Positions 8,086 through 16,642 of a stretch of 19,536 bases of DNA are shown here, one piece after another. The translations under genes were made by a program, and so were the position numbers. Below the pieces are notes generated by a model. The model was not told the origin of the DNA. It did no database searches and was given only the letters and a program-made list of their open reading frames with translations. Numbering within the stretch: the stretch's first letter is position 1; each line of letters begins with the position of its first letter. This stretch comes from Pseudomonadota bacterium (GTDB taxonomy: Bacteria; Pseudomonadota; Gammaproteobacteria; Steroidobacterales; Steroidobacteraceae): contig JAPTUI010000217.1 of NCBI GenBank assembly GCA_028067895.1, positions 1-19,536 of the forward strand. The letters run 5' to 3'.

Positions 8086-8532
8086 ATGTTGCGGGAAGAG
8101 GAACTGAAAACATTCGTCGACGGCACCACCCGATACTTCGAGGTGGCCGCGCAGCAGCCGGCGAGCATCGGCTCGCCTTACCTGCTCGAGGGCGAGCCGG
8201 CGATGCACGATTACACCGGAATGATCAATGTCTCCGGCAAGCGCGAGGGTGTGGTGTACTTCACCGCCCCACGCGCAATGCTGACGGTCCTGCTGATGAA
8301 GATGCAGGAGAGCGATTTCAGTCACGAGAGCATGCGCGATCTGGTCGGCGAAGTGGCCAACACCATCTCCGGCAACGCACGGCGCGATTTTGGGCACGAT
8401 TTCGTGATTTCCGTGCCGAGCGTCTTCGCCGGAGAAAAGCCGCAGATCAATCAACCGGCGGGGGCGCGCGCCTTCGTCATTCCAATCCACTGGCGCAGTC
8501 ACTCGGCGAAGCTGGTCGTCTCCCTCACCTGA
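8086..8532 (+). CDS. CheX-type chemotaxis phosphatase
   Basis: This 148-residue cytoplasmic protein has the CheX/CheC-family layout. The catalytic helix reads DLVGEVANTISGNARRDFG, with E89 and N92 forming the E-x2-N pair that removes phosphate from CheY in this family. The N-terminal part (MINVSGKREGVVYFT) fits the family's beta-sheet core. The likely substrate is the CheY-like protein encoded just upstream. The ribosome site is weak (AGAG about 7 nt before the ATG), so translation may depend on coupling. It ends the plus-strand cluster and converges on kdpE with only 9 bp between stop codons. A non-catalytic CheX relative is possible but the active-site residues are intact. Confidence 0.88.
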   Translation: MLREEELKTFVDGTTRYFEVAAQQPASIGSPYLLEGEPAMHDYTGMINVSGKREGVVYFTAPRAMLTVLLMKMQESDFSHESMRDLVGEVANTISGNARRDFGHDFVISVPSVFAGEKPQINQPAGARAFVIPIHWRSHSAKLVVSLT

Positions 8533-8541
8533 GCTCGCGGT

Positions 8542-9249
8542 TCACGCCGGCGCACCATCCTCGGCAAGCAGCCGGTAGCCGAGCCCCGCCTCGGTAAGCA
8601 GATAGCGCGGCTTGCGCGGGTCGGCCTCCACCTTGGCGCGCAGATTCATGATGCACACGCGCAATCCGCGCGTATCGCCGAGCCGCTCCGGCCCCCACAC
8701 CTCGCGGATCAGCTGCTGCTGCGTCACGATGGCCCCGAGATTGCGCGCCAGCGCCTCGAGCACCCGGTACTCGAGGGGGGTGAGGTGGATCGGCCCGTGC
8801 GTGCCGCTCGCGGCGCGCATCTGCAGATCGATGCGGACCTCCCCGAGGCGCAGAGGCCCGGTGCGTTCCGAGGCGCGCACGTTGCGCCGCAGCGCCGCGC
8901 GGACCCGCGCGAGCAGCTCCGCAGCACTGAATGGCTTGGCGACATAATCGTCCGCCCCCGCGTCGAGCGCGGCGATCTTCTGCTCCTCCTGGGTGCGTGC
9001 GGAAAGCACGATGATCGGCACCGGGGACCAGGCGCGAACCCGACGAATGATCGCCAGGCCGTCCGCGTCGGGCAGCCCCAGGTCGAGCAACAGCAGGTCC
9101 GGCTTGTGGCTGCGGCTCTCGATCTCCGCGCGCATGGCATTCTCGGCCTCGATGACCCGGTAGTGCTCGGCCTCGAGCAGTACCTTCAGAACGGTGCGGA
9201 TGGCCGGCTCGTCCTCGACGATGAGCACCTGATGCATCGCCTCGGTCAT
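8542..9249 (-). CDS. kdpE: Potassium response regulator KdpE (OmpR family)
   Basis: This encodes 235 residues. The N-terminal receiver has the acidic residues E12-D13, phospho-acceptor D56 (LLLLDLGLPDADG), S83 and K105 (DDYVAKPF). The C-terminal winged helix of the OmpR type has LTPLEYRVLEAL, the recognition-helix region RGLRVCIMNLRAKVE and a closing EAGLGYRLL. It activates kdp transcription when phosphorylated by KdpD. The chosen ATG (9247-9249) overlaps the kdpD stop as ATGA, typical of translational coupling; a second ATG at 9237 would give 231 residues. The frame runs open upstream to 9699, but that part lies inside kdpD and is not coding. It is the last gene of the kdp operon. Confidence 0.96.
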   Translation of the reverse strand: MTEAMHQVLIVEDEPAIRTVLKVLLEAEHYRVIEAENAMRAEIESRSHKPDLLLLDLGLPDADGLAIIRRVRAWSPVPIIVLSARTQEEQKIAALDAGADDYVAKPFSAAELLARVRAALRRNVRASERTGPLRLGEVRIDLQMRAASGTHGPIHLTPLEYRVLEALARNLGAIVTQQQLIREVWGPERLGDTRGLRVCIMNLRAKVEADPRKPRYLLTEAGLGYRLLAEDGAPA

Positions 9250-11954
9250 GTTTCGAGGTCCCGCGCCGGCAGCGTGAACTCGAAGCGTGCGCCGCCGCCT
9301 TCCCGACGGCGCGCGAGGATCTCCCCGCCGTGCGCGCTCACGATCGCCCGGCAGATCGCCAGGCCCAGGCCGGCCCCAGCGACCACGCCCTCGCCGCTGC
9401 CGCGCTGGAACTTCTCGAACAGCTGCTGCGGATCGCCCGCCGGGAGGCCAGGCCCCTCGTCCTCCACGATAACGCGCACACACGCACCCTCGTTGAGCGC
9501 ACTCACTGCGGCGCTCGTGCCGGACGGAGTGTACTTGGCGATGTTGTCGAAGAAGTTGACGAACACCTGCACTACCAGACCGGCATCGACGTAGACCGGG
9601 ACCAGCTCCGGCGGCAGATTCAGCTCCACCGGATGATCGCGCATGCGCTCCTCGAGACGCTTCAGCGCCGCGCCGGCCAGATCCTCCACACTTTGCCAAT
9701 CACGCCGTAGCGGCACCTGGCCGGACTGGAAGCGCATCAGGTCGAGCACGTTCGAGACCAGTTCGGACATCTCTCGTGCCTTCATCTCGATCGACGCGGC
9801 GAGCTGACGGCGCTTGAGCGCATCGAGCGCCTCACCGCGCTCCGTGAGCGTACTGGCGGCCCCGACCATCACCGAGAGCGGCGTGCGCAGGTCGTGGGAA
9901 ATGGATGCCAGCAGCGTGTTGCGCAGACTCTCGCGCTCCGCCGCGAGGCTCGAAGCCTGAGCCGCATCGGCGAAGCGGGCCCGCTCGAGGGCGAGACCGA
10001 TCTGACCGGCGAAGGTGTCGAGCAGCTGACTCTGCTCCGGCAGCAGCACGCGGCGTGCGTTTGCAGGCAACACGGCGAGCACGCCGGTGGGGCGGCGCTC
10101 GTCCCCGAGCGGCACGTACAGCGCAGGAGTCGCCGGCAAGGTGTCCGAGCCGAGCCCGGCGCGCCGACCGTGATCGTTCACCCACTGGGCGACGGCGAGA
10201 TCCGCACCGCGCAGTGATTCCGGACTGGGCGCACCGCGCGGCAGATGCAGCTTGCCCTCCAGATCCGGCAGCAGCACCACGGCCCGGCAGTCGAACACCT
10301 CCGCGACGTGACGAACCGCGACCGCGGCCATGTTCTGAATACCGCGCGTCACGGCGAGCTCCCGGCTCATCGCATACAGCGCCGCTGTACGACGCTCGCG
10401 GGCGCCGGCCACACGCGTCTGCTGGCGCACATTCGCAGTGAGGGTCGCGATGACCAACCCGATCGTCAACATCGCGCCGAAGGTCACGAAGTACTGCGCA
10501 TCGGACACCGCAATCGTGAAGCGCGGCGGCACGAAGAAGTAATCGAACGCGGTGACGTTGAGCACCGTCGTCAGCGCCGAGGGGCCCCGCCCCAGGCGCA
10601 GCCCCGCGACGGTGACCCCGAGCAGATACACCATGGCGAGATTGGACAGCTCGAAATTCGGGTACATGGCGAACGCCAGCGCCGTGCACAGGACGCTGAT
10701 CGCCCCCGCCCAGCCGTAGCGCTCCCAGGACACCCCGCTCGGGGCCCCCTCGGTCGACATCTGCGCCGAGGGTGCAGGCCGCGCCACCCCGGCACCCGCC
10801 GGGGCAACGACGATGACGTCGAAGCCCCGCGCTTGCTTGACCAGCAGACTCGAGGTGGACGGGCGCACCCAGCCCCGCCAGCCGCGCCGCTTCGGGGCCC
10901 CGACCAGCACCCGGGTCGCACGCCGGGTCTGCGCGTATTCCAAAAGTGCCGCGGCTGCCGTAGGCCCATCGAGGGTGACAGTTTCCGCACCCAACGACTC
11001 CGCCAGACGAAGGACCGCGATGCGCCGGTTGCGTTCCGCATCGGAAAGTCGCAACAGCGCCGGCGTTTCGACGTACACCACGCTCCAACCCGCTGCGAGC
11101 GCATCGGACATGCGCTTGCCGGTGCGCACGAGCTGCTCGGCCTGCTCGTCGGGGCCGACGGCGACGAGGATGCGCTCACCGGCGATTCGCCCGCGGCCGC
11201 GCTCCGGCTGCAGTTCGCGGGCGGCCGCTTCGACCCGCTCCGCGACGCGGCGCAGGGCGATTTCCCGCAGCGCCATCAGATTGGTGCGGCGGAAGAACCG
11301 TTCGGCCGCCGTCGCCACGGCATCGGAGATATAGACCTTACCGGCGTGCAGCCGCGCGAGCAGATCATCGGCCGGCAGATCGATCAGCTCGATCGCATCG
11401 GCATCATCGAACACGTGATCCGGCAACGTCTCGCTCTGTCGGACCCCGGTCGTCTGGTAAATCAGGTCGTTTAGACTCTCCAAGTGCTGAACGTTGACCG
11501 TCGTCCAGACATTGACACCGGCAGCGAGCAGCTCCTCGATGTCCTGCCAGCGCTTCGGATGACGGGGCTGCGGCACGCCGCCGAGCAGGTTGGAGTGCGC
11601 CAGTTCGTCGACGAGCAGGATCTGGGGATGGCGCCCGAGCGCCGCATCGAGATCGAATTCCTGGCGAACGATGCCGCGGTAGCTGACCGGGAGCGTCGGC
11701 AGCCGCTCGAGCCCTTCGGCCAGGCGCTCGGTCTCGGTACGCCCGTGCGGCTCGAGGTACCCCACGACCACATCGGTACCGCCGGCCTGCTCGGAGCGTG
11801 CCGCCTGCAGCATCGAGTAGGTCTTGCCGACGCCGGCGGAGGCGCCGAAGAAGATACGCAGTCTGCCGCGTCCGGCGCGCGCCTCTTCGGCCTGCACGCG
11901 GGCCAGCAGCTCCTGCGGATCGGGCCGCCGTTCGGGCGTCGCCGGTCGGTTCAT
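9246..11954 (-). CDS. kdpD: Potassium sensor histidine kinase KdpD
   Basis: This 902-residue inner-membrane kinase (E. coli KdpD is 894) is full length. In order: the KdpD N-terminal domain with Walker A GASAGVGKTYSM and the ILLVDELAHSN motif; a universal-stress-like domain (about 245-370); four closely spaced TM helices (about 412-511); a GAF region; the HisKA helix with H687 in SISHDLRTPLS; and a HATPase domain with VNFFDNIAKYTP (N box), EDEGPGLP and GAGLGLAI. It senses low potassium or osmotic stress and phosphorylates KdpE. ATG 11954 is chosen because it aligns best with the E. coli start; an in-frame GTG at 11960, just past the kdpC TAA, would add two residues. Neither has a clear ribosome site, so coupling to kdpC is likely. 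Confidence 0.96.
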   Translation of the reverse strand: MNRPATPERRPDPQELLARVQAEEARAGRGRLRIFFGASAGVGKTYSMLQAARSEQAGGTDVVVGYLEPHGRTETERLAEGLERLPTLPVSYRGIVRQEFDLDAALGRHPQILLVDELAHSNLLGGVPQPRHPKRWQDIEELLAAGVNVWTTVNVQHLESLNDLIYQTTGVRQSETLPDHVFDDADAIELIDLPADDLLARLHAGKVYISDAVATAAERFFRRTNLMALREIALRRVAERVEAAARELQPERGRGRIAGERILVAVGPDEQAEQLVRTGKRMSDALAAGWSVVYVETPALLRLSDAERNRRIAVLRLAESLGAETVTLDGPTAAAALLEYAQTRRATRVLVGAPKRRGWRGWVRPSTSSLLVKQARGFDVIVVAPAGAGVARPAPSAQMSTEGAPSGVSWERYGWAGAISVLCTALAFAMYPNFELSNLAMVYLLGVTVAGLRLGRGPSALTTVLNVTAFDYFFVPPRFTIAVSDAQYFVTFGAMLTIGLVIATLTANVRQQTRVAGARERRTAALYAMSRELAVTRGIQNMAAVAVRHVAEVFDCRAVVLLPDLEGKLHLPRGAPSPESLRGADLAVAQWVNDHGRRAGLGSDTLPATPALYVPLGDERRPTGVLAVLPANARRVLLPEQSQLLDTFAGQIGLALERARFADAAQASSLAAERESLRNTLLASISHDLRTPLSVMVGAASTLTERGEALDALKRRQLAASIEMKAREMSELVSNVLDLMRFQSGQVPLRRDWQSVEDLAGAALKRLEERMRDHPVELNLPPELVPVYVDAGLVVQVFVNFFDNIAKYTPSGTSAAVSALNEGACVRVIVEDEGPGLPAGDPQQLFEKFQRGSGEGVVAGAGLGLAICRAIVSAHGGEILARRREGGGARFEFTLPARDLET

Positions 11955-11961
11955 GGCCACA

Positions 11962-12534
11962 TTATTTCATGGCGTCGAGCGCCAGGTTCAGCTCCAGCAC
12001 ATTGATGCGCGGATCACCGAGCACCCCGAGCTCGCCCCCGCGCGCGTGCGCTGCGATCAACGCTCTGACCTGCGATACGCTCAGACCCCGTGCGCGCGCG
12101 ACCCGCCCGGCTTGGTAGTACGCAGCCGCCAGGCTGATGTCGGGGTCAAGCCCGCTGCCCGAGGCCGTGACCAGATCGACCGGGATGGGCGCGCGATTGC
12201 CCGGGTCAGCGGCACGCAGAGCGGCGATGCGCGCCTTGACGGCGGCGATCAGTGCCGGGTTCGTCGGGCCGAGGTTCGAGCCCCCCGAGGCGAGGCCATT
12301 GTAAGGCTGTGGGCTGGTGGCCGACGGCCGGCTCCAGAAATACTGCGGCGCGCTGAACGGCTGACCGATCAGGCGCGAGCCGATCAGCTTTCCGTCGCGC
12401 CTGATCAGGCTGCCGTTGGCCTGAGCCGGAAATGCCACCTGCGCCACTCCCGTGACCACCAGCGGATAAATCACTCCGGTGATCACCGTCAGCACCAGCA
12501 GCAGCGTGAGTGCGGGACGAAGAATCGTCTTCAT
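11962..12534 (-). CDS. kdpC: K+-transporting ATPase subunit KdpC
   Basis: This is a 190-residue subunit of the KdpFABC pump that stabilises the complex. A single N-terminal TM helix (about 7-32, LRPALTLLLVLTVITGVIYP) precedes a periplasmic domain. Family-typical segments are present: GSRLIGQPFSAPQYFWSRPSA, NLGPTNPAL, the SGLDPDIS motif and a C-terminal NVLELNLALD. Length equals the E. coli protein. The gene follows kdpB with about 10 nt between stop and start; a GAGAG ribosome site lies within that gap. Confidence 0.97.
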   Translation of the reverse strand: MKTILRPALTLLLVLTVITGVIYPLVVTGVAQVAFPAQANGSLIRRDGKLIGSRLIGQPFSAPQYFWSRPSATSPQPYNGLASGGSNLGPTNPALIAAVKARIAALRAADPGNRAPIPVDLVTASGSGLDPDISLAAAYYQAGRVARARGLSVSQVRALIAAHARGGELGVLGDPRINVLELNLALDAMK

Positions 12535-12544
12535 GGTGTCTCTC

Positions 12545-14608
12545 TCAGGTCAGATGCAGCAGCGTCAAACCGATATCGATCAGCTTGATGCCGATGAACG
12601 GCACGATGATGCCGCCGACGCCATAGATGAGCAGATTGCGCCGCAACAGCGTGCCAGCGCCGAGCGGGCGGTAGCGAACGCCTTTCAGGGCGAGCGGAAT
12701 GAGCACGACGATAATGAGCGCATTGAAGATCACGGCCGAGAGAATCGCCGAGAACGGGCTCGTCAAATGCATGATGTTGAGCGCATTGAGCTGTGGGTAC
12801 GTGGTGGCAAATGCCGCTGGAATAATGGCGAAGTATTTGGCGATGTCGTTGGCGATGCTGAACGTCGTCAGCGATCCACGCGTCATCAGCATCTGCTTGC
12901 CCGTCTCCACGACCTCGATGAGCTTGGTCGGGTTCGAGTCCAAATCGACCATGTTGCCCGCTTCCTTGGCGGCCTGCGTGCCGGAGTTCATCGCCACGGC
13001 CACGTCGGCCTGGGCGAGTGCCGGTGCGTCGTTGGTCCCATCGCCGGTCATCGCCACCAGGCGACCCTCGGCCTGGTGGGCGCGGATCAGATTGAGTTTC
13101 GCCTCTGGGGTTGCCTCGGCGAGAAAGTCATCCACACCCGCCTCCGCGGCTATCGCGGCGGCGGTGAGCGGGTTGTCGCCGGTGATCATGATGGTCTTGA
13201 TGCCCATCCGACGCAGCTCCCCGAAGCGCTCCTTGATGCCGCCCTTGACGATGTCCTTCAACTCGATCACTCCGAGCACACGCGGCCCGTCGCTCACCAG
13301 CAGCGGCGTGCTGCCCCGGCGAGCCACCTCCTGCACCGTGTTGAGCAGCGCCTTCGGAAAGCTCTGACCGGCCGCCTCGATGTGTTTGCGGATGGCATCG
13401 ACGGCGCCCTTGCGCACTTGGCGCTCCCCGATGTCGACGCCGCTCATGCGGGTGTGCGCCGAAAACGGGACGAACGTGCCGTGCAGCGCCGACAGATCCC
13501 GCTCGCGCAGTTTGAAGCGCTGTTTGGCGAGCACGACGATGCTGCGCCCTTCGGGCGTCTCATCGGCGAGCGAAGCGAGTTGGGCGGCGCCGGCGAGCTC
13601 CTCCTCGGTCACGCCCGCCGCCGGGATGAACGCAGCGGCCTGGCGGTTGCCGAGCGTGATGGTGCCGGTCTTATCGAGCAGCAGCACGTCGACGTCGCCG
13701 GCGGCCTCCACTGCGCGGCCCGAGGTCGCGATCACGTTGGCCTGCATCATGCGGCTCATGCCGGCCACGCCGATCGCCGACAGCAGTCCGCCGATCGTGG
13801 TCGGAATCAGACACACCAGCAGCGCGATCAGCGCGGTGATGGTCACGGGACTGCCGAGTCCGCTCGCCTCGACGCTGTATTGCGAGAATGGCAGCAGCGT
13901 CGCGGTGGCGAGCAGAAATACCAAGGTGAGCGCCACGAGCAGAATGGTGAGCGCAATTTCGTTCGGCGTCTTCTGCCGCTTGGCGTTCTCGACCATGGCG
14001 ATCATGCGGTCGATGAAGGTCTCACCGGGATTGACCGAGATGCGCACGACGATCCAATCGGACAGCACGCGGGTACCGCCGGTGACCGAGGAGAAATCGC
14101 CACCGGATTCGCGGATCACCGGCGCGGACTCGCCCGTGATGGCACTCTCATCGACCGAGGCGGCCCCCTCGATGACCTCGCCGTCGCCGGGGATGAAGTC
14201 CCCGGCCTCGACCAGCACGACATCCCCTTTGCGCAGCGCATCGGCGCGCACTCCCGTGACCTGCGTGCGATCGGCTGGATCCGCCAGGCGCTTCGCCTCG
14301 ACGGTCTTCTTCAGCCCCTTCAGGCTCGCCGCCTGCGCCTTGCTGCGTCCTTCGGCGAGCGCCTCGGCGAAATTCGCGAACAGCACCGTGAACCACAGCC
14401 ACACCGCGACGCTGAAGATGAACCAGGCGGGAGCCTCGCCGTGACCGTCGAGTGCCTGCACCCACAGACCGGTGGTGAGCAGACTGCCCAGGTAGACCAC
14501 GAACATGACCGGATTGCGCCATTGCACGCGTGGATCGAGCTTGCGCAGCGCATCGAGGACAGCGGGCTTGAGCAGCGAGCGGTCGAACATGGAGAGCTTG
14601 CGGCGCAT
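12545..14608 (-). CDS. kdpB: K+-transporting P-type ATPase catalytic subunit KdpB
   Basis: This 687-residue P-type ATPase (E. coli 682) energises potassium uptake by ATP hydrolysis. Visible landmarks: RNPVMFVVYLGSLLTTG near the N-terminus, the actuator TGES at 158-161 (the Ser is phosphorylated for inhibition in E. coli), the membrane LIPTTIGGL near 267, phosphorylated D312 in LDKTGTITLG, and MTGDGTNDAPALAQADVA in the hinge. All catalytic residues are intact. The start sits 1 nt after the kdpA stop (TGACATG) with GGAG 8 nt upstream, indicating tight co-expression in the correct subunit ratio. Confidence 0.98.
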   Translation of the reverse strand: MRRKLSMFDRSLLKPAVLDALRKLDPRVQWRNPVMFVVYLGSLLTTGLWVQALDGHGEAPAWFIFSVAVWLWFTVLFANFAEALAEGRSKAQAASLKGLKKTVEAKRLADPADRTQVTGVRADALRKGDVVLVEAGDFIPGDGEVIEGAASVDESAITGESAPVIRESGGDFSSVTGGTRVLSDWIVVRISVNPGETFIDRMIAMVENAKRQKTPNEIALTILLVALTLVFLLATATLLPFSQYSVEASGLGSPVTITALIALLVCLIPTTIGGLLSAIGVAGMSRMMQANVIATSGRAVEAAGDVDVLLLDKTGTITLGNRQAAAFIPAAGVTEEELAGAAQLASLADETPEGRSIVVLAKQRFKLRERDLSALHGTFVPFSAHTRMSGVDIGERQVRKGAVDAIRKHIEAAGQSFPKALLNTVQEVARRGSTPLLVSDGPRVLGVIELKDIVKGGIKERFGELRRMGIKTIMITGDNPLTAAAIAAEAGVDDFLAEATPEAKLNLIRAHQAEGRLVAMTGDGTNDAPALAQADVAVAMNSGTQAAKEAGNMVDLDSNPTKLIEVVETGKQMLMTRGSLTTFSIANDIAKYFAIIPAAFATTYPQLNALNIMHLTSPFSAILSAVIFNALIIVVLIPLALKGVRYRPLGAGTLLRRNLLIYGVGGIIVPFIGIKLIDIGLTLLHLT

Positions 14609-14609
14609 G

Positions 14610-16415
14610 TCAATGACTCCAGAGCATCAGGTGCTCGACGATCGGCCCGAGCGCGAGCGCCGGCACGAAGGTGAGCGCACCGACCAGCAGCACCGTGCCG
14701 ATCAGCAAGGCAATGAAGGTCGGCCCATGCGTCGGCATGGTGCCGGTGGACACCGGAATGCGCTTCTTCGCCGCAAGTGAGCCGGCGACCGCAAGCACCG
14801 CCACGATCGGCCAGAACCGCCCCAGCCACACCACGATACCGAGCGCGGTGTTGTAAAACGGCGTATCGGCGCTGATGCCGGCAAATGCGCTGCCGTTATT
14901 GTTGCCCGCCGAGGTGAAGGCGTAGAGGATTTCGGAAAATCCGTGCGGCCCGGGATTGGCGACACCGGCCCGACCGGCGGCGACGCTGACCGCAATCGCC
15001 GTACCGGTGAGCACGATGAACGGCATGACGAGAATCGCAATGGCGCTCATCTTCATCTCGAACGCCTCGATCTTCTTGCCCAGATACTCCGGCGTGCGCC
15101 CGATCATCAGTCCGGCGATGAACACCCCGATGATGGCGAAGATGAGCATCGAATAGAGGCCTGAGCCGACCCCGCCGAACACGACCTCCCCGAGCATCAT
15201 ATCGAGCAGCGGCACCATGCCGCCGAGCGGCAGATAGGAATCGTGCATCGAGTTCACCGCACCCGTAGAGGTCACGGTGGAAACGGTGGCAAACAGCGTC
15301 GAGCCGGCGATACCGAACCGCACTTCCTTGCCTTCCATGTTGCCGCCGCTTTGCTCAGAGTTCGGCAGCTGATTGACGCCGAGCGCGGTCAGCTGCGGAT
15401 TGCCGCGCTGCTCGCTGTGATTGCACACCGCATAGAGCCCGACGAACAGGATCACCATGGCCGCGAGCACCGCCCAGCCCTGGCGGGTATCTGCGACCAT
15501 GAAGCCGAAGGTATAGGTCAGGGCGGCCGGGATCAGGACGATCGCGAGCATCTCGAGCAGGTTGGTCCACGCATTGGGATTCTCGAACGGATGGGCAGAG
15601 TTTGCGTTGAAGAATCCCCCACCGTTCGTGCCGAGTTCCTTGATCGCCTCCTGCGAGGCCACCGGCCCCATCGGCAGCGTCTGGGTGCGGGCGGTGAGCG
15701 TTTGCAGCACCGGCACACCCGCCGCCGTCGTGAGCGGCTGCCCGGCGCCGTTCAGCTGCGGCTGCTGGTAGGTCACCGGCTGCAGCAGCGTCACCCGCTG
15801 GTAGTGACTGAAGTTCTGGATCACGCCCTGACTGACCAGGGCGAGCGCGATCAGGGTGGCGATCGGCAGCAGCACGTAGAGTGTCGCGCGCGTCACATCG
15901 ACCCAGAAGTTGCCGATGGTCTTGGCGCTGTGGCGTGCGAGCCCACGAATCAGCGCCACCGCCACCACGATGCCGGTCGCGGCGGAGAGAAAGTTTTGCA
16001 CCGCCAGTCCGGCCATCTGGGTCAGATAGCTCATGGTGGTCTCGGGCGTGTAGCTCTGCCAGTTGGTATTGGTCACGAAGCTCAGCGCAGTGTTGAACGC
16101 CGAGTCCGCAGGGGGCGGCCCGAAATGCTGCGGGTTCAGCGGCAGCCCGCCCTGCAGGCGCTGCAGGGCGTAGAGCAACAGCGCCCCGAGGGTGTTGAAC
16201 ACCAGCAGCGCAAGCGCGTACTGCTTCCAACCCATCTGCGCGGCCGGATCGATCCCGCAGAGCCGATACAGGCGCGACTCAAGGCGCGCACCGAGACCGA
16301 GGCCGGCGATGGGCTCCCCTTCCATGACGTGAGCCATGTACAGCCCGAGCGGCTTCACCAGAAGCAGCGTCACGGCGAGAAAGAGAGCGAGCAACCCCCA
16401 GGACTGGGCAGTCAT
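14610..16415 (-). CDS. kdpA: K+-transporting ATPase channel-like subunit KdpA
   Basis: This 601-residue polytopic inner-membrane protein binds and passes K+. All four selectivity-filter regions are visible: FVTNTNWQSY (from 113), LGTNGGGFFNANS (from 261), TSTGAVNSMHD (from 382) and AGNNNGSAFAG (from 503). It is longer than E. coli KdpA (557). Most of the excess appears to be an insertion of about 25 residues around 203-246, in the periplasmic stretch before the second filter. The ATG directly follows the kdpF stop (TAAATG), with GGAG 9 nt upstream inside kdpF. Confidence 0.98.
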   Translation of the reverse strand: MTAQSWGLLALFLAVTLLLVKPLGLYMAHVMEGEPIAGLGLGARLESRLYRLCGIDPAAQMGWKQYALALLVFNTLGALLLYALQRLQGGLPLNPQHFGPPPADSAFNTALSFVTNTNWQSYTPETTMSYLTQMAGLAVQNFLSAATGIVVAVALIRGLARHSAKTIGNFWVDVTRATLYVLLPIATLIALALVSQGVIQNFSHYQRVTLLQPVTYQQPQLNGAGQPLTTAAGVPVLQTLTARTQTLPMGPVASQEAIKELGTNGGGFFNANSAHPFENPNAWTNLLEMLAIVLIPAALTYTFGFMVADTRQGWAVLAAMVILFVGLYAVCNHSEQRGNPQLTALGVNQLPNSEQSGGNMEGKEVRFGIAGSTLFATVSTVTSTGAVNSMHDSYLPLGGMVPLLDMMLGEVVFGGVGSGLYSMLIFAIIGVFIAGLMIGRTPEYLGKKIEAFEMKMSAIAILVMPFIVLTGTAIAVSVAAGRAGVANPGPHGFSEILYAFTSAGNNNGSAFAGISADTPFYNTALGIVVWLGRFWPIVAVLAVAGSLAAKKRIPVSTGTMPTHGPTFIALLIGTVLLVGALTFVPALALGPIVEHLMLWSH

Positions 16416-16505
16416 TTAGAATTTCTCCGGCTTGAACAGCGCGTAGAGCAGATAACCGGTGAGGGCGAGCGCAAGCAGGCCGCTGATCAGATACAGCGCG
16501 TTCAT
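16416..16505 (-). CDS. kdpF: K+-transporting ATPase small subunit KdpF
   Basis: This gene of 29 codons encodes a single hydrophobic helix starting MNALYLISGLLALALTGYL and ending with the family's basic tail ALFKPEKF. KdpF stabilises the KdpABC complex in the membrane. Its TAA abuts the kdpA ATG, and its ATG overlaps the preceding small frame's stop as ATGA. E. coli KdpF is also 29 residues. It is too short for most automatic gene calls; position and the YALFKPEKF ending make the assignment firm. Confidence 0.93.
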   Translation of the reverse strand: MNALYLISGLLALALTGYLLYALFKPEKF

Positions 16506-16597
16506 GGTTTCTCTGCCAGTCGAGCGATCGCCCAGACGATCGCGTGGGTCAGTGCGTAGAGCACTGCGAGCAGCAGTATGAATTCAAGGTCCGCCAT
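16502..16597 (-). CDS. Small membrane peptide upstream of kdpF (31 aa)
   Basis: The frame starts MADLEFILLLAVLYALTHAI and ends with ARLAEKP: one predicted TM helix with a positively charged end. It has an excellent ribosome site (AGGAG at 16606-16610, 8 nt before the ATG), better than kdpF's. Its TGA overlaps the kdpF ATG by 4 nt, so it is most likely translated and coupled to kdpF. From memory, short unnamed frames occur ahead of kdpF in some other bacteria, but I cannot name a family. It may be an extra pump subunit or a leader peptide. Confidence 0.72.
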   Translation of the reverse strand: MADLEFILLLAVLYALTHAIVWAIARLAEKP

Positions 16598-16642
16598 GTC
16601 CGCGACTCCTCATTGCGCCATCCGAGGATCACTCCCCAGGGT

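Noticed and set aside
9250..9699. N-terminal extension of the kdpE frame to a start at 9699
   Set aside because: This part lies inside the kdpD ATPase domain in another frame. The receiver begins right after the ATGA overlap, and KdpE length then matches the family.
12479..14674. 731-codon open frame antisense to kdpB and kdpC
   Set aside because: The opposite strand encodes KdpB with every P-type ATPase motif. The antisense product is Arg/His/Asp-rich with no membrane or domain features.
15243..16559. 438-codon open frame antisense to kdpA
   Set aside because: It covers a certain kdpA in the other direction and has shadow-like composition.
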